From the NCBI GenBank assembly GCA_945862465.1, contig CAMAYO010000012.1:1-45098 (forward strand): 45,098 bases of DNA. The letters are read 5' to 3'. How positions within the stretch are numbered: the stretch's first letter is position 1; each line of letters opens with the position of its first letter. This DNA is from Pseudorhodobacter antarcticus (GTDB lineage: Bacteria > Pseudomonadota > Alphaproteobacteria > Rhodobacterales > Rhodobacteraceae). Shown here one piece after another: positions 33,920 to 40,957 of the stretch. The notes beneath the pieces are model-generated. The model was not told the DNA's origin, did no database searches, and saw nothing but the letters and a program-made list of their open reading frames with translations. A program made the translations under genes and the position numbers.

Positions 33920-34468
33920 TTACTTGCACTGACCTTCAGCTTCGGTCATGGCGGCGGTGAAGCCTGACAGGCTAAAGGTGTCTTTGGTCTGGGTGCCCTT
34001 GGCGGAGCGGGCGGTCAAAGTGGCTTCAGCCCCTTTTTGCATGGCGGCCAGAAGTTTGGCGTCATCTTCGACACTGGCGGCCCAAGCGTATTCGCCTTTG
34101 GTCGTCATCTCAAACGTCGCACCATCGATCACAACTTCGACGGTCGAGCCTTCGGCAAAAGGGTAACCCCCTGCAAAAGACGTCTCTCCCACGGCTTGGC
34201 CGGGGCGGAAGGTAACGAAGAGCAAGATGTCACTGCGTTTGACCGAGACTTCTTTGCCATCGCGGGTGTTCACCGTCTCTTTCGGCTTGGACACGCCCCA
34301 GCATTCTTTGGGGTTGCCGTCGGCGAACACGGCCCATGCGGTTTTGGTGGTGACCAGATTGTCAGAGGTGCCTGCCGTCGTTTGTGCAAAGGCGGGGGCG
34401 CCCAATTGGGCCATCGTCAACAGGGCCACGGTCAAAGCCAGCGCGCCACGCAGTGTCCGATTTGTCAT
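33920..34468 (-). CDS. Invasion-associated locus B (IalB) family exported protein
   Basis: A 182-residue protein with a signal peptide (residues 1-28, ending APAFA) followed by an IalB-like beta-rich domain: TAWAVFADGNPKECWGVSKP, SDILLFVTFRPGQAVGETSF and a VEVVIDGATFEM strand, with a final KDTFSLSGFTAAMTEAEGQCK. The two cysteines (in KECWG and GQCK) could form a disulfide in the periplasm. The name comes from Bartonella, but homologues are widespread in free-living alphaproteobacteria, so no pathogenic role is implied. The ATG at 34466-34468 has GGAGG eight bases upstream. It diverges from the asparaginase gene. Confidence 0.88.
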   Translation of the reverse strand: MTNRTLRGALALTVALLTMAQLGAPAFAQTTAGTSDNLVTTKTAWAVFADGNPKECWGVSKPKETVNTRDGKEVSVKRSDILLFVTFRPGQAVGETSFAGGYPFAEGSTVEVVIDGATFEMTTKGEYAWAASVEDDAKLLAAMQKGAEATLTARSAKGTQTKDTFSLSGFTAAMTEAEGQCK

Positions 34469-34631
34469 CGTGTCAGCCTCCAATAGCCTTTAACCACACC
34501 TTTGCCTTATCAGCGGTTTTTGCTAGGGCGTGGAATATGTTCACGTCGTAGTGCACCTTTAACCGATAAGTGGACTTTTGCGAAAGCCCCTTGGGCAGTT
34601 TTTCGCCAAGACGAGAGGGAAGAGACAGAAG

Positions 34632-35633
34632 ATGATGAACCGACAGGCAGTTACCATGGTCGAAACATGGCGTGGCGGGCTTTTGGAAAGCTATCACGCA
34701 GGTCATGCCGTGATCTGCGACGAGAAGGGCGAGATCGTCGAGGCTTGGGGCAATCCCGATCAGGTGATCTTCCCGCGCTCGTCGTGCAAGATGATCCAAG
34801 CACTGCCCTTGGTGGAAAGTGGCGCTGCTGATGCTGTGGGCCTGACCGAGGCGCAGTTGGCCTTTGCCTGCGCCAGCCACCACGGCCAAGCGCTGCACGT
34901 CAAGATGGCATCGTCTTGGCTGGAAGGCTTAGGGTTGAGCGAGGCCGACCTGCGCTGCGGGTCGCACGAGCCTTCGGACAGGGTCGAACGCGACCGCCTG
35001 ATCCGCGCCGGAGAGCGGCCTTGCCAGTATCACAACAACTGCTCGGGCAAGCATTCGGGCTTTCTGACGATGAACCGCCATATCAAGGGCCATGCCGAAT
35101 ATGTCGAACATGATCACCCGTTGCAGGTGATGATCAAAGCAGCTTTTGAAGAGACAACGGGCGAAGAGAGCGCGGGTTGGGGCGTGGATGGCTGCTCTGC
35201 CCCCAACTTTGCCACCTCGGTTCACGGATTGGCGCGGGCGATGGGGCGGTTTGCGGGGGCAACGGGCGGCGGCGATAAGCGCGACCAAGCGATGCACCGC
35301 CTGACCCGCGCCATGGCGCAGTTTCCCGAATTGGTGGCGGGTGACACCGGAACCGACACAGAATTGATGCGCGCCATGGATGGCAAGGTTACGATCAAAG
35401 GCGGGGCCGAGGCGGTGCATATCGCCATTCTGCCCCATCTCAAGCGGGGCATTGCCATCAAGATCGTCGACGGCGGCTACCGCGCTTCGGATACGGTTAT
35501 GACGGCTTTGCTGGTGCGGCTTGGCGCGTTAGCGGCTAACCACCCCTATGCCAAAAAGCGCCTGAATGCGGTGCAGACAAATTGGCGCGGGAAAGAGACG
35601 GGGATCGTTGCCTTGGCGTCGGGGTTTTTGTAA
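34632..35633 (+). CDS. Asparaginase of the Rhizobium etli ReAV type
   Basis: Hydrolyses L-asparagine to aspartate and ammonia; 333 residues of the Asparaginase_II family (not the E. coli type). Key residues of the family are present: the Ser-x-x-Lys pair in PRSSCKMIQ (Ser50, Lys53) and the zinc-site set Cys137/Lys140 (NNCSGKHSGF) and Cys188 (VDGCSAPNF). Other conserved blocks are CASHHGQALHVKMASSWLEG and a C-terminal IKIVDGGYRASDTV. Starts at 34632 or 34635 (adjacent ATGs) are both possible, with AGGGAAGAG upstream. It diverges from the IalB gene over about 160 bases. Confidence 0.9.
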   Translation: MMNRQAVTMVETWRGGLLESYHAGHAVICDEKGEIVEAWGNPDQVIFPRSSCKMIQALPLVESGAADAVGLTEAQLAFACASHHGQALHVKMASSWLEGLGLSEADLRCGSHEPSDRVERDRLIRAGERPCQYHNNCSGKHSGFLTMNRHIKGHAEYVEHDHPLQVMIKAAFEETTGEESAGWGVDGCSAPNFATSVHGLARAMGRFAGATGGGDKRDQAMHRLTRAMAQFPELVAGDTGTDTELMRAMDGKVTIKGGAEAVHIAILPHLKRGIAIKIVDGGYRASDTVMTALLVRLGALAANHPYAKKRLNAVQTNWRGKETGIVALASGFL

Positions 35634-35745
35634 CGCCAAACGGGCAAGCGGATCGCTGCCGCAGCGTGGTGGTTTGAGGGGTTGTGCCAAGAGGAAAGGA
35701 CAAGCTTGGGCTTGATTTGTGACAGTTGCGCGATAAGCTTGTGAG

Positions 35746-36093
35746 ATGACCCAGATGGTGCCAACCCCCTTTCCGCAACCCGAACGTGCGCCCGAACAGG
35801 TGTGCTTTGATCGACGCGAGTTTGGGGTGATTTTCTCGCTTTACGGGCGGATGGTCGCCTCGGGAGAGTGGCGCGATTACGGGATTTCCACGCTACGCGA
35901 GGTGGCGGTTTTTGCGATCTTTCGCCGCACTGCGGAAGTGCCGCTGTATCGCGTGGAAAAGCGCCCTGCGATGCGCGCCAAGCAGGGCATGTTTTCGGTG
36001 GTGGCGATGGATGGCCGGATTTTGCGGCGCGGCCATGATTTGGCGCAAGTCTTGCGCGTGCTAGAGCCTAAGGCCGTGCGCTTGGTCGATTAA
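35746..36093 (+). CDS. DUF2794 domain-containing protein
   Basis: A 115-residue alphaproteobacterial protein of unknown function. It matches DUF2794: FDRREFGVIFSLYGRMVASG followed by EWRDYGISTLREVAVFAIFR and LYRVEKRPAMRAKQGMFSVV, then ILRRGHDLAQVLRVLEPK. No signal peptide or membrane segment is present. Its stop codon overlaps that of the convergent NlpC/P60 gene: TAA on the plus strand at 36091-36093 and TAA on the minus strand at 36092-36090 share two bases. Confidence 0.87.
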   Translation: MTQMVPTPFPQPERAPEQVCFDRREFGVIFSLYGRMVASGEWRDYGISTLREVAVFAIFRRTAEVPLYRVEKRPAMRAKQGMFSVVAMDGRILRRGHDLAQVLRVLEPKAVRLVD

Positions 36094-36902
36094 AGGCGGC
36101 GGTGGCTGCGCAGGGGCGCGCCTTCGGCCTGTTCGATCCGGTCGATCGCCTCAGCAATGCCTTCGTAGGCCACCGACATCGTGTGGCCGTTCGCGTGGAT
36201 CAGGCGTTCGCTGTCAACGGCCAGTGCGATATGGCCCTTCCAGAACAACAGATCGCCGCGCTGAAATTCGCCTTGCACCACCAAGCCTGCCGCTTCTTGC
36301 AGGTCGGCATCACCGGGCAAAGCGATGCCGCAGGCGTGGTGGACGATTTGGGCAAGGCCCGAGCAATCCAGACCTGCGCGTGAATTGCCGCCCCAAAGGT
36401 AGGGGCTGTGCAAGAACGTCTCGGCCACGGCGACCGGATCGGCCAGATGGGTGCCCAAGGGCAGCAGGTGGCTGGCGGGGATAAAGCCCTGCGGGGTTTG
36501 GGCGTAAGCCCCGACCTGATCCAGCACCGAAACCCGCGCACCCATGGGCAGCGCGCTTAGGTTTTGCGAACTGGCCTTGGGCTGCGCGTAAAGATGCGTG
36601 CCCGACGAGGCCACCCAATGCGTCACAGGTGGGCTTTTTTCCAGCACCTCCTGGGGCAGCCAGCCGCAATAGCCGTCTTTGGCAGCAAAGCCGAAGGCAT
36701 GGCCTTGGTCGCGGTCAATGACGGTAAAATCCTCGCCCAGAAAAAGTTGACGTTCGCGCGCGCCGTTTGGGCTGCGCAGCAGGTCCACCAAGGGGGCGGC
36801 GATTTGCCAGATGTCGCCCGCGGTGAAGGCGGGCACGTCGATTTTGCCTTGCAGCGAGATATGGGCGATCCGCGCCGTGGCGGGGGTTAGGCGGCGGTCC
36901 AT
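36090..36902 (-). CDS. C40 (NlpC/P60) peptidase with SH3-like domains
   Basis: Predicted cell-wall or dipeptide endopeptidase cleaving gamma-D-Glu-diaminopimelate-type bonds. The product has 270 residues. Two SH3-like segments (about residues 32-85 and 92-148) precede the catalytic domain. Its triad is visible: Cys180 in GLDCSGLAQI, His224 in KGHIALAVD and His236 in HANGH. No classical signal peptide is seen, so it may act on muropeptides in the cytoplasm or be exported by another route. The ATG directly follows the stop of the aminopeptidase gene (TAA-ATG), indicating one transcript and a shared peptide-recycling role. Confidence 0.9.
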   Translation of the reverse strand: MDRRLTPATARIAHISLQGKIDVPAFTAGDIWQIAAPLVDLLRSPNGARERQLFLGEDFTVIDRDQGHAFGFAAKDGYCGWLPQEVLEKSPPVTHWVASSGTHLYAQPKASSQNLSALPMGARVSVLDQVGAYAQTPQGFIPASHLLPLGTHLADPVAVAETFLHSPYLWGGNSRAGLDCSGLAQIVHHACGIALPGDADLQEAAGLVVQGEFQRGDLLFWKGHIALAVDSERLIHANGHTMSVAYEGIAEAIDRIEQAEGAPLRSHRRL

Positions 36903-38282
36903 TTACAGGCCCAAGATTGCGGGCAGGGCGGCAAAGACCGCCCGCGCCCCTTGGCCAACACCGCCTTTGGGGCGGGCGGGCTGGTCGGATGGGGTGTGGG
37001 CGTAGATGTCAAAATGCAGATAGCGCGGGTTGTTCACAAAGCGGCGCAAGAACAGCGCGGCGGTGCCAGACCCCGCAAAGCCCCACCCTGGGGCGTTATC
37101 AAGGTCAGCGATGCCCGGTTCGATGATGGCCTCGTAGGGATCGTGGAAGGGCAGCCGCCAGACCGGATCAAAGCCGACAACAGCCCCCGCTTCTAGGGCT
37201 GCGACAACGATGGGATCGTTGCAATAATAGGGGGCAAGGTCGGGGCCCACCGCAATTCGGGCTGCCCCTGTAAGCGTTGCCATCGATAGGATCATATCCG
37301 AAGGCTCCTCCTCGGCCCAAGCCAGCGCGTCGCCCAAAACCAAGCGGCCCTCGGCGTCGGTGTCGTTCACCTCGACCGTTAGGCCCTTGCGTGAGGTGAG
37401 GATGTCTTTGGGGCGCAAGGCATTGCCGGATATGGCATTTTCCACCGCAGGCACGATGACGCGCAACTGCACCTTTAGGCCAAGGGACATGATCATATGG
37501 GCCAGCCCCAGAACCGTGGCAGCCCCGCCCATGTCTTTCTTCATCAGATTCATGCCGGACGAGGGTTTGATGTTCAACCCGCCCGTGTCAAAGCAAACGC
37601 CCTTGCCGACCAGGGTCAGCTTGGGCCCAGCCTTGCCCCAGCGCATCTCCATGATGCGCGGCGCGCGGGGCGAGGCGCGGCCCACAGCGTGGACCATGGG
37701 GAAGTTCTGCGTCAGCAAGTCATCGCCTCTGATCACGGTCGTGGTCGCGCCAAAGCGCTGGGCAAGGGCTGTAAACGCGGCCTCAAGCTCGGCTGGCCCC
37801 ATGTCAGAGGCGGGCGTGTTGATCAGATCGCGGGTGAGAAACTCTGCCTCTGCCATGGCCAAAAGGCGGGGGCCATCGGTGCCTTCGGGCAGGCGCAGCA
37901 GGGCCGTGTCGGTTTTCTTAGGGGAACGGTAGCGGTCGAATCGGTAGGATTGCAGCAGCCATGCCAGAACCGTTTCATCCCGCAGTGCGGGTGTGAGCGC
38001 CCCGTTCAGCGCCCAATTGCCCGCAGGCAGGCCTGCCACGGCCTTGGCGATGCCAAAGCGCAGGCGGGCGCGGGCCTTGGCCGTGCCCAAGCCAGCGATG
38101 GCTGAACCAACGCCCGCCTCACCCGGAATAAGGCGCAGCTCGCCCAAGCCCGCCTCAAACCCCGTGGCTATCAGCCAATCCTTGGCAGGATGACTGTCGC
38201 GCAGGGCGGGCCAGTCTTCGGCGGTCACCAAGGTGAGGGTGCGACAGGCAGCGGCGGGGTCGGCAAAGCGGGGATGGGTCAT
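36903..38282 (-). CDS. M17 leucyl-aminopeptidase family protein
   Basis: Cytoplasmic metallo-aminopeptidase of the M17 family, 459 residues. Metal and catalytic residues line up with PepA: Lys227 and Asp232 in GKGVCFDTGG, Lys239 in NIKPSSGM, Asp250 in KKDMGGAA, and Asp309/Glu311/Arg313 in NDTDAEGRLVLGDAL. The N-terminal domain is short and divergent compared with E. coli PepA, as in the alphaproteobacterial subgroup found beside NlpC/P60 genes. It is followed without a gap by the NlpC/P60 gene, which suggests sequential breakdown of peptides. Substrate preference is not predictable. Confidence 0.94.
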   Translation of the reverse strand: MTHPRFADPAAACRTLTLVTAEDWPALRDSHPAKDWLIATGFEAGLGELRLIPGEAGVGSAIAGLGTAKARARLRFGIAKAVAGLPAGNWALNGALTPALRDETVLAWLLQSYRFDRYRSPKKTDTALLRLPEGTDGPRLLAMAEAEFLTRDLINTPASDMGPAELEAAFTALAQRFGATTTVIRGDDLLTQNFPMVHAVGRASPRAPRIMEMRWGKAGPKLTLVGKGVCFDTGGLNIKPSSGMNLMKKDMGGAATVLGLAHMIMSLGLKVQLRVIVPAVENAISGNALRPKDILTSRKGLTVEVNDTDAEGRLVLGDALAWAEEEPSDMILSMATLTGAARIAVGPDLAPYYCNDPIVVAALEAGAVVGFDPVWRLPFHDPYEAIIEPGIADLDNAPGWGFAGSGTAALFLRRFVNNPRYLHFDIYAHTPSDQPARPKGGVGQGARAVFAALPAILGL

Positions 38283-38343
38283 GGCATTCTCCTACCCCGT
38301 AAGCCTAGCCGTTCCCCAGCGCCCCGCAAGTGCGTTGCGCGTG

Positions 38344-38733
38344 CTAGGCCAGCGTTGCCCCCAAAAGACTGCGTTGGTCCGCCAAGGCATGTTCTGCCAC
38401 GCGCACAAGTCGGGCCCAGACGGCGGAAAAGGCGGTGACATCCTGACAGGTGATGCACAGGGTCAAATCCGCCGCCACTAGGCCAAGGGTGATCAGCCCC
38501 AAATTCTCAGCCATGCGCTGCAAGCGGCGCAAAGGGCGCGGCATTTCCGCCAGATCATGCCTTTTGACAAGGGTGTTCAAACCCGCAACCATCTGTGACA
38601 CCTCGTCCAAGGCGCGCGCCACCACATGCGCTGCCGTGGTCGCCCCAAGGTTGCGACAGATCGTTGCGATCGGCTCGGCATCTTGGCGCACCCTATCATT
38701 GGGGCGCAATGCCACCACATTGTCTTGCGACAT
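38344..38733 (-). CDS. Hypothetical protein, helical, 129 aa
   Basis: I do not recognise this family. The likely start is the ATG at 38731-38733 (MSQDNVVALRPNDR); the longer frame adds 29 residues. The product appears almost entirely alpha-helical: EPIATICRNLGATTAAHVVA, then RALDEVSQMVAGLNTLVKRH, PLRRLQRMAENLGLITLGLV, AADLTLCITCQDVTAFSAVW and ARLVRVAEHALADQRSLL. That pattern resembles a four-helix bundle such as a histidine-phosphotransfer or sensor-type fold, but no phosphorylatable His motif is clear. No signal peptide. It diverges from the carbonic-anhydrase gene and lies upstream of the aminopeptidase on the same strand. Confidence 0.72.
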   Translation of the reverse strand: MSQDNVVALRPNDRVRQDAEPIATICRNLGATTAAHVVARALDEVSQMVAGLNTLVKRHDLAEMPRPLRRLQRMAENLGLITLGLVAADLTLCITCQDVTAFSAVWARLVRVAEHALADQRSLLGATLA

Positions 38734-38840
38734 TTTCCACACTCCCACTTCACCCAAGGCTACTTTGGGCTCAGATGCTAAATAAAGCGTTTCGGAAGGT
38801 CGGGTTGCTTGCCGTATCATCGCTACGATTCCTCTCGAAT

Positions 38841-38855
38841 TTGCTGCAATTGCAA
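38841..38855 (+). promoter_or_regulatory. LysR-type box candidate upstream of the carbonic anhydrase
   Basis: TTGC-TGCAATT-GCAA is a symmetric 4-7-4 element fitting the T-N11-A pattern of LysR-family regulators, located 32 bases upstream of the carbonic-anhydrase ATG. LysR proteins (CbbR/CcmR types) control inorganic-carbon genes in several bacteria. No LysR gene is in the window, and the palindrome may be coincidental. Confidence 0.35.
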
Positions 38856-38887
38856 ACTATGGTCGCCCGATAACGAAGGAGCCGCCT

Positions 38888-39535
38888 ATGGATCAAGCCC
38901 GCCCCCTGCCGTCCTATCTGATCGCCCGCTTTCAAGGCTGGCGGGCAACGACCTATCAGGACAACCGCGCGTGGTATCGGCGCTTGGCGGAAAGCGGGCA
39001 GCATCCAAGGGCCATGGTGATTTCGTGCTGCGACAGCAGGGTGCATGTCACCTCGATCTTTGGCGCGGATGAGGGGGAGTTTTTCATTCACCGCAACGTC
39101 GCCAATCTGGTGCCGCCCTATAACCCCGACGGTGAATATCACGGCACCTCGGCTGCGGTGGAATATGCCGTAAGCTCTTTGAAGGTCGCCCATATTGTGG
39201 TGTTGGGGCATTCGAACTGCGGTGGGGTCAGGGGCTGCCATGACATGTGCTGCGGTCTTGCGCCGCAGCTCGAGGCCAAGTCGTCTTTTGTGGGACGCTG
39301 GATGGATATTCTGCGCCCGGGATATGAGCGGGTCAAAGACCTGCCGCAGGAAGAGCGAATCGTGGCGCTGGAAAAGCAGGCGGTGCGGGTTTCGCTGGAA
39401 AATCTGATGACCTTCCCCTTTGTGCGCGCGGCCCTGGAAGATGATATGCTGACGCTGCATGGTTTGTGGAACAACACGGGCGAAGGCGCCTTGGAACAGT
39501 TTGATCCGGCCAAGGACGGCTTTGTGCCAGTGTAA
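38888..39535 (+). CDS. Beta-class carbonic anhydrase
   Basis: Zinc enzyme interconverting CO2 and bicarbonate, cytoplasmic (no signal peptide), 215 residues. Zinc ligands and the Asp-Arg dyad are visible: Cys47, Asp49 and Arg51 in ISCCDSRV; His108 and Cys111 in GHSNCGGV. Further family marks are FFIHRNVANLVPP and EYHGTSAAVEYAVSSLKV. GAAGGAG precedes the ATG. It lies 78 bases upstream of sbtA on the same strand, which links it to bicarbonate uptake. Cytosolic anhydrase can balance imported bicarbonate with CO2 for carboxylases. Confidence 0.95.
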   Translation: MDQARPLPSYLIARFQGWRATTYQDNRAWYRRLAESGQHPRAMVISCCDSRVHVTSIFGADEGEFFIHRNVANLVPPYNPDGEYHGTSAAVEYAVSSLKVAHIVVLGHSNCGGVRGCHDMCCGLAPQLEAKSSFVGRWMDILRPGYERVKDLPQEERIVALEKQAVRVSLENLMTFPFVRAALEDDMLTLHGLWNNTGEGALEQFDPAKDGFVPV

Positions 39536-39562
39536 CTTGGCGTTGGTGAGAACCTCTAAGCC

Positions 39563-39590
39563 TTGAAATAGCCGCCATGTTTCTTATCTC
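39563..39590 (+). promoter_or_regulatory. Possible internal promoter before sbtA
   Basis: TTGAAA (39563-39568) and TATCTC (39585-39590) are spaced by 16 bases, 24 bases before the sbtA start. A weak match; sbtA may equally be read from the carbonic-anhydrase promoter. Confidence 0.28.
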
Positions 39591-39613
39591 CTTACGAAAT
39601 CGTGAGGTGATCC

Positions 39614-40591
39614 TTGGATAACATTCTGACCCTGGCCGGCCAGAACCTGCTGACGCCCATGATCTTATGCTTTGCTTTGGGCGGGTTTGCCGCCTTGGCG
39701 CGATCAGACCTAAGCGTGCCAGAGGCGGCGGCCAAAACCATGGCGCTGTATCTGATGTTTGCCATCGGCTTTAAGGGCGGGGTTGCCGTTAGCAAAAGCG
39801 GGATTGACGGGCATGTGCTGGCGGCGATGGCCGCAGGAATAGCGCTGTCGTTCCTTTTGCCCATCGTGGCCTTTGGCCTGCTGCGCGTGGTGTCGCGCTT
39901 GTCAGCGGTCGAAGCGGCGGCGGTGGCGGCGCATTATGGGTCGATCTCGATCGTGACCTTTGCCACCGCCAGCGGCGTCTTGGCCCTGCGCGGGATTGAG
40001 GCTGAGGGCTATATGGTCGCTGTGTCTGCCGCGATGGAAAGTCCCGCTATCATCACCGCCTTGTGGTTGGCCGCGCGATCGGGCCAAGGGCGGCGTGTGG
40101 AGCCGGGTTTGTGGCGCGAGATTTTGCTCAACGGGTCCATCGTGCTGTTGATCGGGGCCTTTGCCATCGGGATGATCACAGGGCCTGACGGCATGGCCAA
40201 GGTCGAGGCCTTTGTGGTCGCCCCTTGGCAGGGGGTTTTGTGCCTGTTCCTGTTGGATATGGGGCTGGTGGCGGGCCGTGGCTTGCGCGGGGCGCGGGGG
40301 TTGATTGGGGTGGGCTTGGTGGCCTTTGGGGTGGTGATGCCTTTGGTCGGCGCTGCGGCGGGGCTTGGCGCGGCACTGGCCTTGGGGCTGTCACTCGGCG
40401 GCACGGTTTTGATGATGGTGCTGGCGGCTTCGGCCAGCTACATCGCCGTGCCCGCCGCCATGCGCGTGGCTTTGCCAGAGGCGAACCCCTCGGTCGCCTT
40501 GACCCTGTCTTTGGGCATCACCTTTCCGTTCAATCTGGTCTTTGGCATTCCGGCCTATCTGGCCGTGGCCGAAGCGATTTTAGGGGGCTAA
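39614..40591 (+). CDS. sbtA: SbtA-family sodium-dependent bicarbonate transporter
   Basis: A 325-residue inner-membrane protein with about ten hydrophobic helices, matching the SbtA/DUF897 permease family: NLLTPMILCFALGGFAALAR, then SDLSVPEAAAKTMALYLMFA and IGFKGG, AAHYGSISIVTFATASGVLA, MESPAIITALWLA, and a C-terminal VLAASASYIAVPAAMRVALP followed by EANPSVALTLSLGITFPFNL. The start is a TTG at 39614 preceded by GAGGTGA; no ATG gives a better N-terminus. The next gene, an SbtB-type PII-like protein, begins two bases after its stop. Bicarbonate as the substrate is inferred from the family and from the adjacent carbonic anhydrase. Confidence 0.92.
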   Translation: MDNILTLAGQNLLTPMILCFALGGFAALARSDLSVPEAAAKTMALYLMFAIGFKGGVAVSKSGIDGHVLAAMAAGIALSFLLPIVAFGLLRVVSRLSAVEAAAVAAHYGSISIVTFATASGVLALRGIEAEGYMVAVSAAMESPAIITALWLAARSGQGRRVEPGLWREILLNGSIVLLIGAFAIGMITGPDGMAKVEAFVVAPWQGVLCLFLLDMGLVAGRGLRGARGLIGVGLVAFGVVMPLVGAAAGLGAALALGLSLGGTVLMMVLAASASYIAVPAAMRVALPEANPSVALTLSLGITFPFNLVFGIPAYLAVAEAILGG

Positions 40592-40593
40592 CG

Positions 40594-40902
40594 ATGCAAA
40601 CCTATGCTGCAAAACGTGTCGAAATCCTGATCGAAGCGCCGATGGAAAGCCGTTTGACGGCGGCTTTGACGGCGGCGGGGGTGAAAGGCTTTAGCGTGCT
40701 GCCTGTATTGGGCGGGGCGGGGCAATCGGGCCGGTGGAGTGCGGATGGCCAGCTTGGCCGTGCGGGAATGGTGGCGGTTATCTGTCTGGTAGACCCCGCG
40801 CGGTTGGAACCCTTGCTGGATGCCGCCTTTGGCGTGGTCGAACGGCATATCGGTTTGATCAACGTCACAGATGCCCAAGTGATCCGTAAGACACGGTTTT
40901 AG
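40594..40902 (+). CDS. sbtB: SbtB-type PII-like signalling protein
   Basis: A 102-residue PII-superfamily protein expected to form trimers and control SbtA in response to adenine nucleotides. Fold features: an initial strand RVEILIEAPMESRLTAAL, then VKGFSVLPVLGGAGQSGRW, a T-loop-like glycine-rich stretch, MVAVICLVDPARLEPLLDAA and a final GLINVTDAQVIRK strand. It ends KTRF and lacks the cysteine-containing C-terminal R-loop extension known in cyanobacterial SbtB. The ATG lies two bases after the sbtA stop, so the pair is coupled. It might be mistaken for GlnB, but it lacks the GlnB T-loop tyrosine motif. Confidence 0.88.
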   Translation: MQTYAAKRVEILIEAPMESRLTAALTAAGVKGFSVLPVLGGAGQSGRWSADGQLGRAGMVAVICLVDPARLEPLLDAAFGVVERHIGLINVTDAQVIRKTRF

Positions 40903-40957
40903 GGCCCTTGCTGCGGCGCGTTGGCGCTGACAGAGTGCGGCAAAATTGGAGTTTGCC

